From assembly GCA_903881585.1 (NCBI GenBank), contig CAIRTW010000036.1, positions 1 to 42,673 of the forward strand: a DNA stretch of 42,673 bases, read 5' to 3'. The position numbers were made by a program, and so were the translations under genes. The stretch is from an uncultured Bacteroidota bacterium. Lineage in GTDB: Bacteria; Bacteroidota; Bacteroidia; Chitinophagales; Chitinophagaceae. The notes under the pieces are model-generated. The model saw only the letters and a program-made list of their open reading frames with translations, was not told the origin of the DNA and did no database searches. Below are positions 1 through 7,959 of the stretch, piece by piece (within the stretch, counting starts at the first letter, position 1; the number at the start of each line of letters is the position of its first letter).

Positions 1-74
1 CCTGACCTCCAAAAAGATATTTTCCGGCAAAGCCCAAGTCTCTTTCAGTAAAATCAGGCTTTCCCAGAGATATT

Positions 75-866
75 TTGCCCTTTTTGAAAAAGTTCCGTAT
101 GTTTATGATACCATCTTATAAAAAAGTATTTGAGGAGGCAGGCAATCAGGTGTTGTTCATGTTGCGGTTCTTCCGCAACATCTTCCGTCTTGATTTTGAG
201 TGGAATGAACTGGTGCGCCAATGTTATATGATCGGCTACAAGTCGTTCCCGCTGGTGGCTATTACGGGCTTTATAGTGGGCTTTGTAATGACGTTGCAGG
301 CAGAGCCCACCATGAAAGAATTTGGCGCTGAAAGTTATATACCACGCATGGTGGCCGTATCGCTCATACGTGAGATATGCCCTGTGATCATTGCGTTGAT
401 ATGCGCCGGTAAAATGGCATCAGGGATAGGCGCTGAGTTGGGCAGTATGAAAGTGACCGAACAGGTAGAGGCAATGGAAGTATCGGGCGCAAACCCGGTA
501 CAATATCTTGTAGTGACCCGTATCCTGGCATGTGTATTTATGGTGCCGCTGCTTACCATTGCAGCAGAAGCTCTTGGCCTCGCGGGCAGCTATGCCGGAG
601 TAAATGTTTCAGCCCATGTAAGCACTACATTATTTTTCAACAAGGCCTTTACCAGTATAGATTTTGGTGACCTCATCCCCTCCTTTGTCAAAACAATATT
701 TTTTGGCTTTGCCATCGGGTTTGTGGGTTGTTATAAAGGTTACAACTCTGACCGCGGTACAGAGAGCGTTGGCATTGCGGCCAATTCAGCGGTGGTAAAT
801 GCTTCGTTGTGGATCATTGTGATAGATGGAATAGCAGTGCAGCTTACTAATGCCCTAGGGTACTAA
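75..866 (+). CDS. mlaE: MlaE/YrbE-type lipid ABC transporter permease
   Basis: Inner-membrane permease of an MCE (Mla-type) lipid transport system, which moves phospholipid or other lipid between inner membrane and periplasm. The 263 residues show the family hallmarks: a hydrophobic core with the stretch around IREICPVIIALICAGKMASG, followed by ELGSMKVTEQVEAMEVSG, the coupling-helix region that docks on the ATPase, and several C-terminal membrane segments. The proposed start is TTG at 75, because the protein from there (MPFLKKFRMFMIP) reads like a normal MlaE N-terminus; ATG codons at 99 and 105 are alternatives. The frame is open upstream only to a TGA at 3-5. It is followed 11 bases later by the ATPase gene and then the MCE protein gene, so it is the first visible gene of a three-gene operon. 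Family assignment is secure; the exact lipid substrate is not visible. Confidence 0.93.
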   Translation: MPFLKKFRMFMIPSYKKVFEEAGNQVLFMLRFFRNIFRLDFEWNELVRQCYMIGYKSFPLVAITGFIVGFVMTLQAEPTMKEFGAESYIPRMVAVSLIREICPVIIALICAGKMASGIGAELGSMKVTEQVEAMEVSGANPVQYLVVTRILACVFMVPLLTIAAEALGLAGSYAGVNVSAHVSTTLFFNKAFTSIDFGDLIPSFVKTIFFGFAIGFVGCYKGYNSDRGTESVGIAANSAVVNASLWIIVIDGIAVQLTNALGY

Positions 867-877
867 CAAAAAAAGAA

Positions 878-1645
878 ATGAGCAACGAAACCAAAACGAA
901 AAGCAAGGCAGAAGATAGCGGCTCAGTGATCAAAATAACCGGCCTCGCAAAGTCGTTTGGCACAAACGAAGTACTGAAAGACATTAGCCTCGAACTCCGC
1001 AAAGAAGAGAACCTGGTTATACTTGGCAAGTCGGGCACCGGGAAATCTGTTACCATTAAATGTATTGTTGGGTTACTGACGCAGGACAAGGGCGACGTTA
1101 AAGTATTTGATGAAGAGGTTGACCAACTCTCCGAAGAAAAGCTGAAAGCGCTGCGCATAAGAATTGGCTTCCTGTTCCAAAGCGGCGCTCTTTATGATTC
1201 AATGACCGTGCGTGAAAATCTTGAATTCCCGTTGAGAAGAGTGCTTAAGCTGAGCGACAAAAGTGAAATAGACAAGCGAGTGAAAGAAATACTTGATGGT
1301 GTGGGCCTGCCCGATGCTATAGATAAAATGCCATCGGAACTATCGGGCGGGATGCGCAAACGTATTGGCCTGGCCCGAACAATGATATTGAAGCCTGAGA
1401 TCATGCTGTATGACGAGCCCACCACAGGACTGGACCCCATCACATCAAAAGAGATCAGTGAACTGATACAAAGCATGAAAAAGAATTACCACGTTTCGTC
1501 GATAATAATAACTCATGATATAGCCTGCGCTAAGATAACCGCTGACCGCATACTGGTTATGGACAGTGGCACCGTCATTGCAGAAGGCAGCTTCGATGAG
1601 CTGGAAAAGTCAAAAGATAAATTAGTCAACTCTTTTTTTAAATAA
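878..1645 (+). CDS. mlaF: MlaF-type ABC transporter ATP-binding protein
   Basis: Cytoplasmic ATPase that powers the MlaE permease. The 255-residue protein has a complete nucleotide-binding domain: Walker A GKSGTGKS at residues 50-57, a Q-loop glutamine at about 101, the ABC signature LSGGM at 155-159, Walker B IMLYDE at 175-180, a D-loop TGLDP just after it, and an H-loop in IIITHDIA. Length is normal for MlaF. The first ~15 residues are polar and rich in Lys, Glu and Ser and precede the conserved fold. It begins 11 bases after mlaE and ends 6 bases before mlaD, so the three are almost certainly co-transcribed. No key residue is missing. Confidence 0.95.
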   Translation: MSNETKTKSKAEDSGSVIKITGLAKSFGTNEVLKDISLELRKEENLVILGKSGTGKSVTIKCIVGLLTQDKGDVKVFDEEVDQLSEEKLKALRIRIGFLFQSGALYDSMTVRENLEFPLRRVLKLSDKSEIDKRVKEILDGVGLPDAIDKMPSELSGGMRKRIGLARTMILKPEIMLYDEPTTGLDPITSKEISELIQSMKKNYHVSSIIITHDIACAKITADRILVMDSGTVIAEGSFDELEKSKDKLVNSFFK

Positions 1646-1651
1646 CATTTT

Positions 1652-2434
1652 ATGAAAGCAACATTTGGACAAAAAATAAAGACCGGCATCTTCACATTTA
1701 TAGGGCTTGGGCTGCTTATCGGGGCAATTTTCCTGATAGGGAAAACGAAAAATATGTTTGGTGATACGTTCCACATCTATGGTACGTTTAAAAGTGTAGG
1801 CGGCCTGCAGGTAGGCAACAACGTAAGGTTTGTGGGTATCAACGTTGGCACTGTAGAAAACATAAGCATTATCTCAGACACACTTGCCAGGGTGGATATG
1901 ATCATAAAAGACAAGGTGCATCCATTTGTAAAGAGTGATGCTGTTGCCAGCATAGGATCTGACGGCCTTATGGGCGATAAACTCATTACCATATCAGCGG
2001 CATCAGACAATGCCGTGGTAATAAAAAACGGAGGCAAGATAGCAACAGTTGACCCTGCCGACTTTGGCAAGGTGATGGACAAAGTAAGCCGTGTTGCAGA
2101 CAATGCAGAAGTGATAACCGCACAACTTGCAGGAATAGCTACGCAGATAAACACAGGTAAAGGCAGTATAGGCACCCTGCTTTATAGCGATAATGTTGCC
2201 AAAAACCTGGAAGGCAGTGTAAATAATCTGAAACAAGGCACGGCAGGTTTCTCCCAGAATATGACCGCGTTAAAGCACAATTTTTTACTCAAGGGATATT
2301 ATAAAAAGAAAGCCCGCGCGCAGGAAGCCAAAGATGAGGAAGCACGGCAAGGCATAGACACCACAGGCCAGAACCTGACGAAGAGGCAAGAACGCAAGAT
2401 AGAGAGGAAAGCTAAAAAGGAAAATAAGCAATAG
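1652..2434 (+). CDS. mlaD: MCE (MlaD-type) domain protein
   Basis: Periplasm-facing, membrane-anchored substrate-binding subunit of the Mla-type transporter. One N-terminal transmembrane helix lies at about residues 10-28 (FTFIGLGLLIGAIFLIG), followed by a single MCE domain at about 33-115 containing the typical VGGLQVGNNVRFVGINVGTV segment and a GSDGLMGDKLI segment. The middle region is helical, and the last ~45 residues are highly charged (Lys, Arg, Glu rich), a tail frequently seen in Bacteroidota MlaD proteins. Its position as third gene after permease and ATPase matches the canonical order. It ends one base before the stop codon of the convergent mtgA, so the two transcripts must run into each other's 3' end; no terminator fits between them. 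Confidence 0.92.
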   Translation: MKATFGQKIKTGIFTFIGLGLLIGAIFLIGKTKNMFGDTFHIYGTFKSVGGLQVGNNVRFVGINVGTVENISIISDTLARVDMIIKDKVHPFVKSDAVASIGSDGLMGDKLITISAASDNAVVIKNGGKIATVDPADFGKVMDKVSRVADNAEVITAQLAGIATQINTGKGSIGTLLYSDNVAKNLEGSVNNLKQGTAGFSQNMTALKHNFLLKGYYKKKARAQEAKDEEARQGIDTTGQNLTKRQERKIERKAKKENKQ

Positions 2435-2435
2435 A

Positions 2436-3161
2436 TCAGGGAGTCCTTATCACGTCTTCCACATCATCATCGCCTTCCAGGTTGTCCATCTGTGCCAATA
2501 TCTGCGGGTAGCGCCACTGCACTCTGTGGCTCATAGGTTTTACCGTAAATTCCTTGGGGTTTGGCAGACAGGCTATGATCATTGCGGCCTCGGTACGTGT
2601 AAGGTCTTTAGCATGTTTATTGAAGTAAGCTTTTGATGCTGCCTCAATACCGAAAATGCCGGGCCCCATCTCTATCACGTTCAGATATACTTCCATTATG
2701 CGTCTTTTGCCCCACGTCCATTCTATAAGCTGGGTAAAATAAAATTCAGGAGCCTTTCTTACATATCTGCCCCAGCCGCTCCCCTGCCACAGGAATACAT
2801 TTTTTGCGGTCTGCTGGCTTATGGTGCTGGCGCCGCCGCCGCGCTCCCGCTTCTTCTTACGGGGCTTGGCATTCATACTTTTATCTATCGACTTCCAGTC
2901 GAACCCATTATGCTCCGGGAACAACTGGTCTTCGCTGGCTATTGCCGCCAGCTTCACATTGCGCGGAATGTCCTTCCAGCTTACATAGCTCCGTTTCAGG
3001 CCGTAGCCACCTGTAAGCCCACCTATCTGTGTTAGTGTTATGGGCGGCATCAGCCACTTGCACAAAACAAGATATAGCGACGAGGACACAAAAAGAATAA
3101 GAATAATGCGCAGGATGTATCTGAATATTTTCCTTGCGCCGGAAGGTTTTTTTGTAGCCAT
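2436..3161 (-). CDS. mtgA: Monofunctional biosynthetic peptidoglycan glycosyltransferase
   Basis: GT51-family glycosyltransferase that polymerises lipid II into glycan strands at the outer face of the inner membrane, without a transpeptidase domain. The 241-residue protein has one N-terminal membrane anchor at about residues 13-35, then the GT51 motifs: EDQLFPEHNGFDW with the catalytic Glu, GASTISQQTAKN, and KRRIMEVYLNVIEMG. Between the first two motifs sits a very basic insert (PRKKKRERGG). Length is normal for MtgA. The ATG at 3159-3161 gives the anchor a Lys/Arg-rich cytoplasmic start. It is convergent with and directly adjoins mlaD, and is divergent from the small membrane protein gene at 3290. 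Confidence 0.93.
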   Translation of the reverse strand: MATKKPSGARKIFRYILRIILILFVSSSLYLVLCKWLMPPITLTQIGGLTGGYGLKRSYVSWKDIPRNVKLAAIASEDQLFPEHNGFDWKSIDKSMNAKPRKKKRERGGGASTISQQTAKNVFLWQGSGWGRYVRKAPEFYFTQLIEWTWGKRRIMEVYLNVIEMGPGIFGIEAASKAYFNKHAKDLTRTEAAMIIACLPNPKEFTVKPMSHRVQWRYPQILAQMDNLEGDDDVEDVIRTP

Positions 3162-3250
3162 TGAACGGGCAAAATTAGCAACTATCGGGAGAATTCATGT
3201 TCTATTGCATTTTGTTCATACATTTTTCAGCTATATTTAGAAAAATGCGG

Positions 3251-3268
3251 GCAAAAGTTTACTTTTGC
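3251..3268 (+). promoter_or_regulatory. Candidate promoter -7 box inside a perfect inverted repeat
   Basis: The sequence GCAAAAG-TTTA-CTTTTGC is a perfect 7-bp inverted repeat. The Bacteroidota -7 consensus TAnnTTTG is matched by TACTTTTG at 3260-3267, inside the right half. It lies 22 bases upstream of the ATG at 3290, so a start site would leave a very short leader. No good TTG box is found about 19 bases further upstream, so the promoter call is moderate. The symmetry could be an operator or chance. Confidence 0.45.
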
Positions 3269-3289
3269 ACAACTACAAAAAAGTAACTC

Positions 3290-3553
3290 ATGGGTCACGA
3301 TACAAACCAAGGACATCCAAAGGAAAACAAGACTATAATATCTTTCAAGAATTCTTTCTGGCTGGTAATTATTATTGTCGGCCTTTTTGTTGCGGCACTC
3401 AATTTCGTTAAGGCTGAAAGCGGCGCAGAAGAAGGAGAAGGCAAAGCAACTTCTGAGATGAAGGCAACTCCTGCCGGAGAAAATGGCGAAAAGAAAGCTG
3501 TAGAAGCTCCAAAACCGGAAGCTCCGAAAGAGGCTGAAAAGAGCGCCAAATAG
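3290..3553 (+). CDS. Small single-pass membrane protein of unknown function
   Basis: I do not recognise a named family. The 87-residue product has a polar N-terminus with His, Gln and Lys, one strongly hydrophobic helix at about residues 23-41 (FWLVIIIVGLFVAALNF), and then a low-complexity tail of about 45 residues made mainly of Glu, Lys, Ala, Pro and Gly. The topology is probably one transmembrane helix with a flexible charged tail. It has its own plausible promoter at 3260 and ends 13 bases before hldD, so it may be co-transcribed with the heptose epimerase. The gene is supported by ATG start, promoter spacing and composition; the function is not inferable. Confidence 0.7.
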   Translation: MGHDTNQGHPKENKTIISFKNSFWLVIIIVGLFVAALNFVKAESGAEEGEGKATSEMKATPAGENGEKKAVEAPKPEAPKEAEKSAK

Positions 3554-3566
3554 TACCAAATCACCC

Positions 3567-4553
3567 GTGCAAATGCAGCAAAATGATGTGATCGCCGTAA
3601 CAGGCGCCGCCGGTTTTATTGGCAGCTACCTTACGGGCTACCTTAACCGTCTTGGCTATCACCAGCTAGTACTGGTCGATGACTTCTCTGACCAGGAGAA
3701 GTCTGCTAACCTCGCCGGGAAAAAATATATCCATAAAATACACCGGGAGCAGTTCTTTGATTGGGCACAAGCAAACCCGGGGTTGATAAAATATGTTTTT
3801 CACCTGGGCGCCCGAACAGACACCACCGAAATGGACTATGAGGTGCACAAGAAGTGGAACCTGGATTACTCCAGGCAGATATGGGAGTTGTGTGCGGCTG
3901 GTAATATCCCGCTGGTATATGCGTCCTCCGCAGCCACTTATGGCAATGGCGAACATGGTTACAATGACGACCATGACGTGGTAACAAAGTTGCAGCCGCT
4001 GAACCCGTATGGTGTATCAAAAAATGAATTTGACATATGGGCATTGCAACAGAAATCAGCGCCTCCCTTCTGGGCAGGGCTGAAATTCTTCAATGTCTTT
4101 GGCCCCAATGAGTACCATAAAGCGCGAATGGCTTCGGTTATTTTCCATGCCTACAACCAGGTGAAGGAAAAGGGAGCAGTGAAACTATTCCGTTCCCACA
4201 TCCCTGATTATAAAGACGGCGAGCAAATACGCGACTTCATTTATGTAAAAGATGTGGTGAACATTTGTTTTTGGCTCATGGAGCAACAACCCGCCAGTGG
4301 CATGTATAATTGCGGCACCGGCATAGCCCGTACATTCAAAGACCTGGTAAAAGCAATTTTCGATACGCTGGGCGTACCTGAAAAGATCCAATTCGTGGAC
4401 ACTCCTATAGACATCCGCGACAAATACCAATACTTTACTGAAGCGAATATGGATAAGCTGCATCATGCAGGCTATACCCTGCCTTTCTACTCTCTTGAAG
4501 AAGGTGTGAAAGAATATGTAAGCGACTACCTGAAAGAGGGGAAATATTTTTAA
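3567..4553 (+). CDS. hldD: ADP-L-glycero-D-manno-heptose 6-epimerase
   Basis: Epimerises ADP-D-glycero- to ADP-L-glycero-D-manno-heptose, the last step of the nucleotide-activated heptose pathway for the LPS inner core. The 328-residue extended-SDR fold shows the NAD(P)-binding VTGAAGFIGS at residues 11-20, the family-typical HLGARTDTTEMD at 79-90, catalytic S120/S121 and the Y148-GVS-K152 pair, and later KFFNVFGPNEYHK and RDFIYVKDVV. These segments separate HldD from other epimerases. An internal ATG at 3573 would remove two residues and is equally possible. The gene closes with TAA and is followed by the hairpin at 4557-4589. Confidence 0.93.
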   Translation: MQMQQNDVIAVTGAAGFIGSYLTGYLNRLGYHQLVLVDDFSDQEKSANLAGKKYIHKIHREQFFDWAQANPGLIKYVFHLGARTDTTEMDYEVHKKWNLDYSRQIWELCAAGNIPLVYASSAATYGNGEHGYNDDHDVVTKLQPLNPYGVSKNEFDIWALQQKSAPPFWAGLKFFNVFGPNEYHKARMASVIFHAYNQVKEKGAVKLFRSHIPDYKDGEQIRDFIYVKDVVNICFWLMEQQPASGMYNCGTGIARTFKDLVKAIFDTLGVPEKIQFVDTPIDIRDKYQYFTEANMDKLHHAGYTLPFYSLEEGVKEYVSDYLKEGKYF

Positions 4554-4556
4554 AAC

Positions 4557-4589
4557 AGGTGTGGCACACTTTTGAAGTGTGCCACACCT
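4557..4589. terminator. Bidirectional hairpin terminator between convergent genes
   Basis: Two perfectly complementary 15-base arms (4557-4571 and 4575-4589) flank a TTG loop. The hairpin sits 4 bases after the hldD stop and 6 bases after the stop of the minus-strand FG-GAP gene. In the minus direction it is followed by CTGTTTTAAAAA, a modest T tract, while the plus side has none. It most plausibly terminates the minus-strand gene and blocks read-through of hldD. Confidence 0.7.
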
Positions 4590-4594
4590 AAGTG

Positions 4595-6961
4595 CTACCT
4601 GATCACCGTAAATTTACTGTAATACCTGTTCACGCCGCTTTGCAGCACACATACATACATACCTGATGGTAAGGCTGATAACGAAATGGACGTATGATTC
4701 TGCGATGACTGAGCCGATGAAGTAAACAGGTATTGCCCTTCCATATTTACAACACTTATCTGCACTGCGGATTCTAACACACCACTCCACGACACATTAA
4801 GTACATCGGTTGCCGGATTAGGATATACGATCACCTTGCCATGTTCGTTAGCTATCACTGGTTCGTGCTCGGTATTCACTTTAAGTTTATACAATTCCAC
4901 GCCTCCCTTTTCCTCACCAACCAGCAGTTCATAACTGCCGTCACCATTAATATCACCAACTACGGGGGCAGTGCGAATGTTCTGATAAACCCCTGAAGCA
5001 TTCCCCGCATAATAATTATTATACCAGTTGTGTATAGAGTCTATGTAGGAAAACTGAGCATTGACCATTGTATAAGTAGCCGCAGTATCTCCTGTTTGAA
5101 AGCCCGTGAACTTATAGATATTGCCCGAGTTGCTGCCCACAAGCAGGTAGTCAACTCCGGTGGTATCTACTTTCCCAAAGAAAGGCGTGCTGTAAGTTCC
5201 ATAGAACTGGTTAGTATCCACTCTTACATTACCAACTGCCGTGTTGATTAGCTTCAGCCTGATGGATCCGGCAGTGGTGCTTACATTCTGATAGTACTCA
5301 AGGGTGCCATACACATTACCAATGATAAGATCAGGCTTGCCGTCTTTGTCCAGGTCATATATCGCGGGCGCTGAGCTGCCGCCCGTATTTATGGTGTCGC
5401 CATTCATATCTGTCAGTACGAGCTCCATCAGTTGCCAGTCAGGCGTTACCGATTCGCTTGCCGCCATATTCTTGTAATAAGAGAGTGTACCATCGGTATG
5501 GCCTAAGATAAGGTCCGACTTGCCATCGTTGTCAATATCACCTATTGCAGGCGCTGAACCAACGAAATTTTGCGAAAATGTGCCGATAAAATCAGATGTC
5601 TGCAAAGTAAAGGCTGGGCTTGATAGCGTACCGGTATTCTGGTAGTAGGAAATTTTACTTCTCAGCAGCCCGTCTGTCTGCCGGTATCCTTCAGAACCAA
5701 TGAAAAGGTCGGGCTTACCATCTTTATTATAGTCAAAAAGAACAGGGTATGATCCACTGCCGAGGTCTATGGACTCATCTACCAGGAAGGAATCGGACTG
5801 AAACCGCCAGTCTGCCACCCCCACAGTAGAGAAATTTTTATAATACCAGATATTGTTGTAGTTCATGCATGTCTGGCCGATGTTAGGAGCAATAAGCAAG
5901 TCTTTCTTTCCGTCCTGATCTATATCCACATTAAAAGCCGCCGGCCATATCGGCATTTCGATCTGAACGTTTGGGAAACCGGTAGGGCCTACACCTACCC
6001 CACCGTTTTGCCACAAAGTGTCCTGGTAGACCATACTGTCGGGGCCGGTAGGGTTATCCTCCATCCTTCCGTTCTTTAGAAAGGTCATTTCATTAAACGA
6101 AATGCTGCCATCCAGGTAATCATAATCACCATCCATGTCGTAGTCAAACAGGCATGGCGTATTGCCACTGTGAGTTTTCCTTTCCATCCCGCCGGTGCCG
6201 GGGTCTCTTGTCAGTGATGAATTATCGCAGGTCTGCGCGAGGATATGTGTACGCCAGTATTGCTGATATACTTTACCCCAGCACTCATCCCATAGATCTA
6301 TACGAATGCTATCTGTAGGAAGCCCATACTCTACTTGCATGTTTCTGTAATAGTTCATATACCCCCCAAGGATGTTGTAGGAAATAAAGTCAATATCGCC
6401 GTCATTGTCCACATCAACTATTCCCGGAATATCACCAGGATTATTGAACGCGTTAGCTGCGCCATGAGTAGAAACATCGTTGAAGTAGAAGAGATCCTGG
6501 TAGAAAGTAAAACAAAGCTGGTTGGAACCGTTGTAATATCCTTTATATACCGAAAAGCCATAGGAACCCTGATGAATAAGATCGGGCACGCCATCGCGGT
6601 TGTAGTCAGCGAGCACACAGTAATCATATATGGGCGGGAAATTCAGCGCATATTCCGGTGCATACCTGTAGTTGGGATGGCCGGCAGTACCCATATTTAT
6701 GAAAGTCCGTAAGCTATTGTAAGATTCAAAAACGACAAGGTCCTGCAAGCCATCGTGGTTGAGGTCGCCCATTGCAAATTGCGGATTGTTAAATCCGCCG
6801 CACCATGCCAGCACCTGCTCCTGCCCACCGTGAGCGAAAACCTTGATGCTGGAATCGGGTAGAAATATTTTTGTTTGTGCGTTCATTGCCGCAGGTGCAA
6901 GCAATACAAAGACAAAAACAAGGGTACAGGCTATGTAGCGCATGAGTAAAGAATTATACAT
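4595..6961 (-). CDS. Secreted FG-GAP/VCBS-repeat protein with T9SS type A sorting domain
   Basis: A 788-residue secreted protein. The N-terminal signal peptide is clearest if translation starts at the second ATG (6943, MRYIACTLVFVFVLL...AQT), although ATG at 6961 is also open. The body contains nine calcium-loop motifs of the DxDxDGxxD type, for example DLNHDGLQDL, DVDNDGDIDF, DYNKDGKPDL, DIDNDGKSDL and DLDKDGKPDL, consistent with FG-GAP/VCBS blades forming a beta-propeller. The last ~80 residues (VIVYPNPATDVLNV to SKFTVIR) are a T9SS type A C-terminal domain, which directs export across the outer membrane and is cleaved during surface attachment. No catalytic domain is recognised; an adhesive or ligand-binding role is likely. 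The gene follows an SDR gene by 78 bases and ends at a strong hairpin. Confidence 0.88.
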   Translation of the reverse strand: MYNSLLMRYIACTLVFVFVLLAPAAMNAQTKIFLPDSSIKVFAHGGQEQVLAWCGGFNNPQFAMGDLNHDGLQDLVVFESYNSLRTFINMGTAGHPNYRYAPEYALNFPPIYDYCVLADYNRDGVPDLIHQGSYGFSVYKGYYNGSNQLCFTFYQDLFYFNDVSTHGAANAFNNPGDIPGIVDVDNDGDIDFISYNILGGYMNYYRNMQVEYGLPTDSIRIDLWDECWGKVYQQYWRTHILAQTCDNSSLTRDPGTGGMERKTHSGNTPCLFDYDMDGDYDYLDGSISFNEMTFLKNGRMEDNPTGPDSMVYQDTLWQNGGVGVGPTGFPNVQIEMPIWPAAFNVDIDQDGKKDLLIAPNIGQTCMNYNNIWYYKNFSTVGVADWRFQSDSFLVDESIDLGSGSYPVLFDYNKDGKPDLFIGSEGYRQTDGLLRSKISYYQNTGTLSSPAFTLQTSDFIGTFSQNFVGSAPAIGDIDNDGKSDLILGHTDGTLSYYKNMAASESVTPDWQLMELVLTDMNGDTINTGGSSAPAIYDLDKDGKPDLIIGNVYGTLEYYQNVSTTAGSIRLKLINTAVGNVRVDTNQFYGTYSTPFFGKVDTTGVDYLLVGSNSGNIYKFTGFQTGDTAATYTMVNAQFSYIDSIHNWYNNYYAGNASGVYQNIRTAPVVGDINGDGSYELLVGEEKGGVELYKLKVNTEHEPVIANEHGKVIVYPNPATDVLNVSWSGVLESAVQISVVNMEGQYLFTSSAQSSQNHTSISLSALPSGMYVCVLQSGVNRYYSKFTVIR

Positions 6962-7039
6962 AAAATTAATGGAAAAAACTGTAACAGTACTAATTACTTA
7001 GCCTTGCCCGGAATAAATCTATTGGACTTAAACCAAAAG

Positions 7040-7852
7040 TTAATGGAACTTTTTCAACGGAGAATCCGGCTCGTTGAGGAAGTGTTTATACACGAGTTTA
7101 TCGGCAAGGCCGGGTAACAGTTTATTGAGCCATACGGCCAGTTTGCCCTGGCCGGTCATTATAATTGTGCGTTTTCTGTTTTCGATCCCTTTTATGATGA
7201 TGTGCGCACACTCTTCTGCTGTCATTAGTTTCTGTTCGTCCAGCGGGGTCTCTGCCTGTGCAGAGCCATCTTTGCTTCTTGCTACGTTCCGTATGTTCGA
7301 GGCGGTAAAGCCTGGGGCCACCCACATCACATGTGCCCCGCTATATAACAGCTCTGTACGCAGTGCCTCTAAAAAACCCTGCATGGCAAATTTGGATGCC
7401 GAGTAGCCGGTGCGGCCCGGCAAACCCCTGTAGCCAGCGATCGATGAAACACCCACGATCACGCCTTTGCTTTTCAGAATGGCTGGAAGCGCATATTTAG
7501 TGCAATGAACCGTTCCCCAGAAATTCACATTCATAAGCTCCCGGAGCACCGCGAGGTCCACATCTTCAAACAAGGCACGCATACTGATGCCCGCATTATT
7601 GATGAGCACATCTACTCCGCCCCATCGCTTTATTGTTGTTGCTATGAATGCGGAACAGTCGCTTTCTATGCTCACATCTGCCTGGCAGCAGAATAAGTTG
7701 TCTGAAGGTGTAAACAGGCCTTCCAGCTTCTCCAGGTTACGGGCACACACAGCAACCTTTGCGCCATGTACCAATGCAGCCGCAACCAGGGCTTTCCCTA
7801 TGCCCGACGAGCCACCGGTAATTACAACAACTTTATCTTTTAACCTGAGCAT
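7040..7852 (-). CDS. SDR-family NAD(P)-dependent oxidoreductase
   Basis: Classical short-chain dehydrogenase of 270 residues. Visible motifs are the cofactor-binding TGGSSGIG at residues 12-19, NNAG at 85-88, the catalytic Ser at about 137 in VSSIAG, and Y150-SAS-K154. R38 (in VCARN) after the second strand suggests NADP(H) preference, but this is inference. The C-terminus (LNKLLPGLADKLVYKHF) is typical of the DHRS7-like/acyl-type SDRs, whose substrates are often lipids; the actual substrate cannot be read. The start ATG directly precedes the Rossmann strand. It lies between the M1 peptidase and the FG-GAP gene on the same strand, with intergenic gaps of 107 and 78 bases, so co-transcription is possible but unproven. 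Confidence 0.9.
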   Translation of the reverse strand: MLRLKDKVVVITGGSSGIGKALVAAALVHGAKVAVCARNLEKLEGLFTPSDNLFCCQADVSIESDCSAFIATTIKRWGGVDVLINNAGISMRALFEDVDLAVLRELMNVNFWGTVHCTKYALPAILKSKGVIVGVSSIAGYRGLPGRTGYSASKFAMQGFLEALRTELLYSGAHVMWVAPGFTASNIRNVARSKDGSAQAETPLDEQKLMTAEECAHIIIKGIENRKRTIIMTGQGKLAVWLNKLLPGLADKLVYKHFLNEPDSPLKKFH

Positions 7853-7859
7853 ATCCTTT

Positions 7860-7910
7860 CAAATTCCAAAGCAAAAAATCCAAATTCCAAAGTAAAAAAA
7901 TCCAAACTCC
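7860..7910. repeat. Short tandem repeat, about 22-base unit
   Basis: Two near-identical units occur back to back: CAAATTCCAAAGC followed by an A run and TC (7860-7880), and CAAATTCCAAAGT followed by an A run and TC (7881-7902). A third decayed start (CAAACTCC) follows. A related AAATTCCAAG occurs at about 7948. The array occupies most of the spacer between the M1 peptidase stop and the SDR start. Confidence 0.7.
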
Positions 7911-7959
7911 TCCCAATAGCCATAGAGACCAAAACAAAGTCAAAACTGAAAATTCCAAG

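Noticed and set aside
75-3161. A novel operon joining mla genes to mtgA
   Set aside because: mtgA is on the opposite strand and only convergent with mlaD; the one-base gap reflects compaction, not co-transcription.
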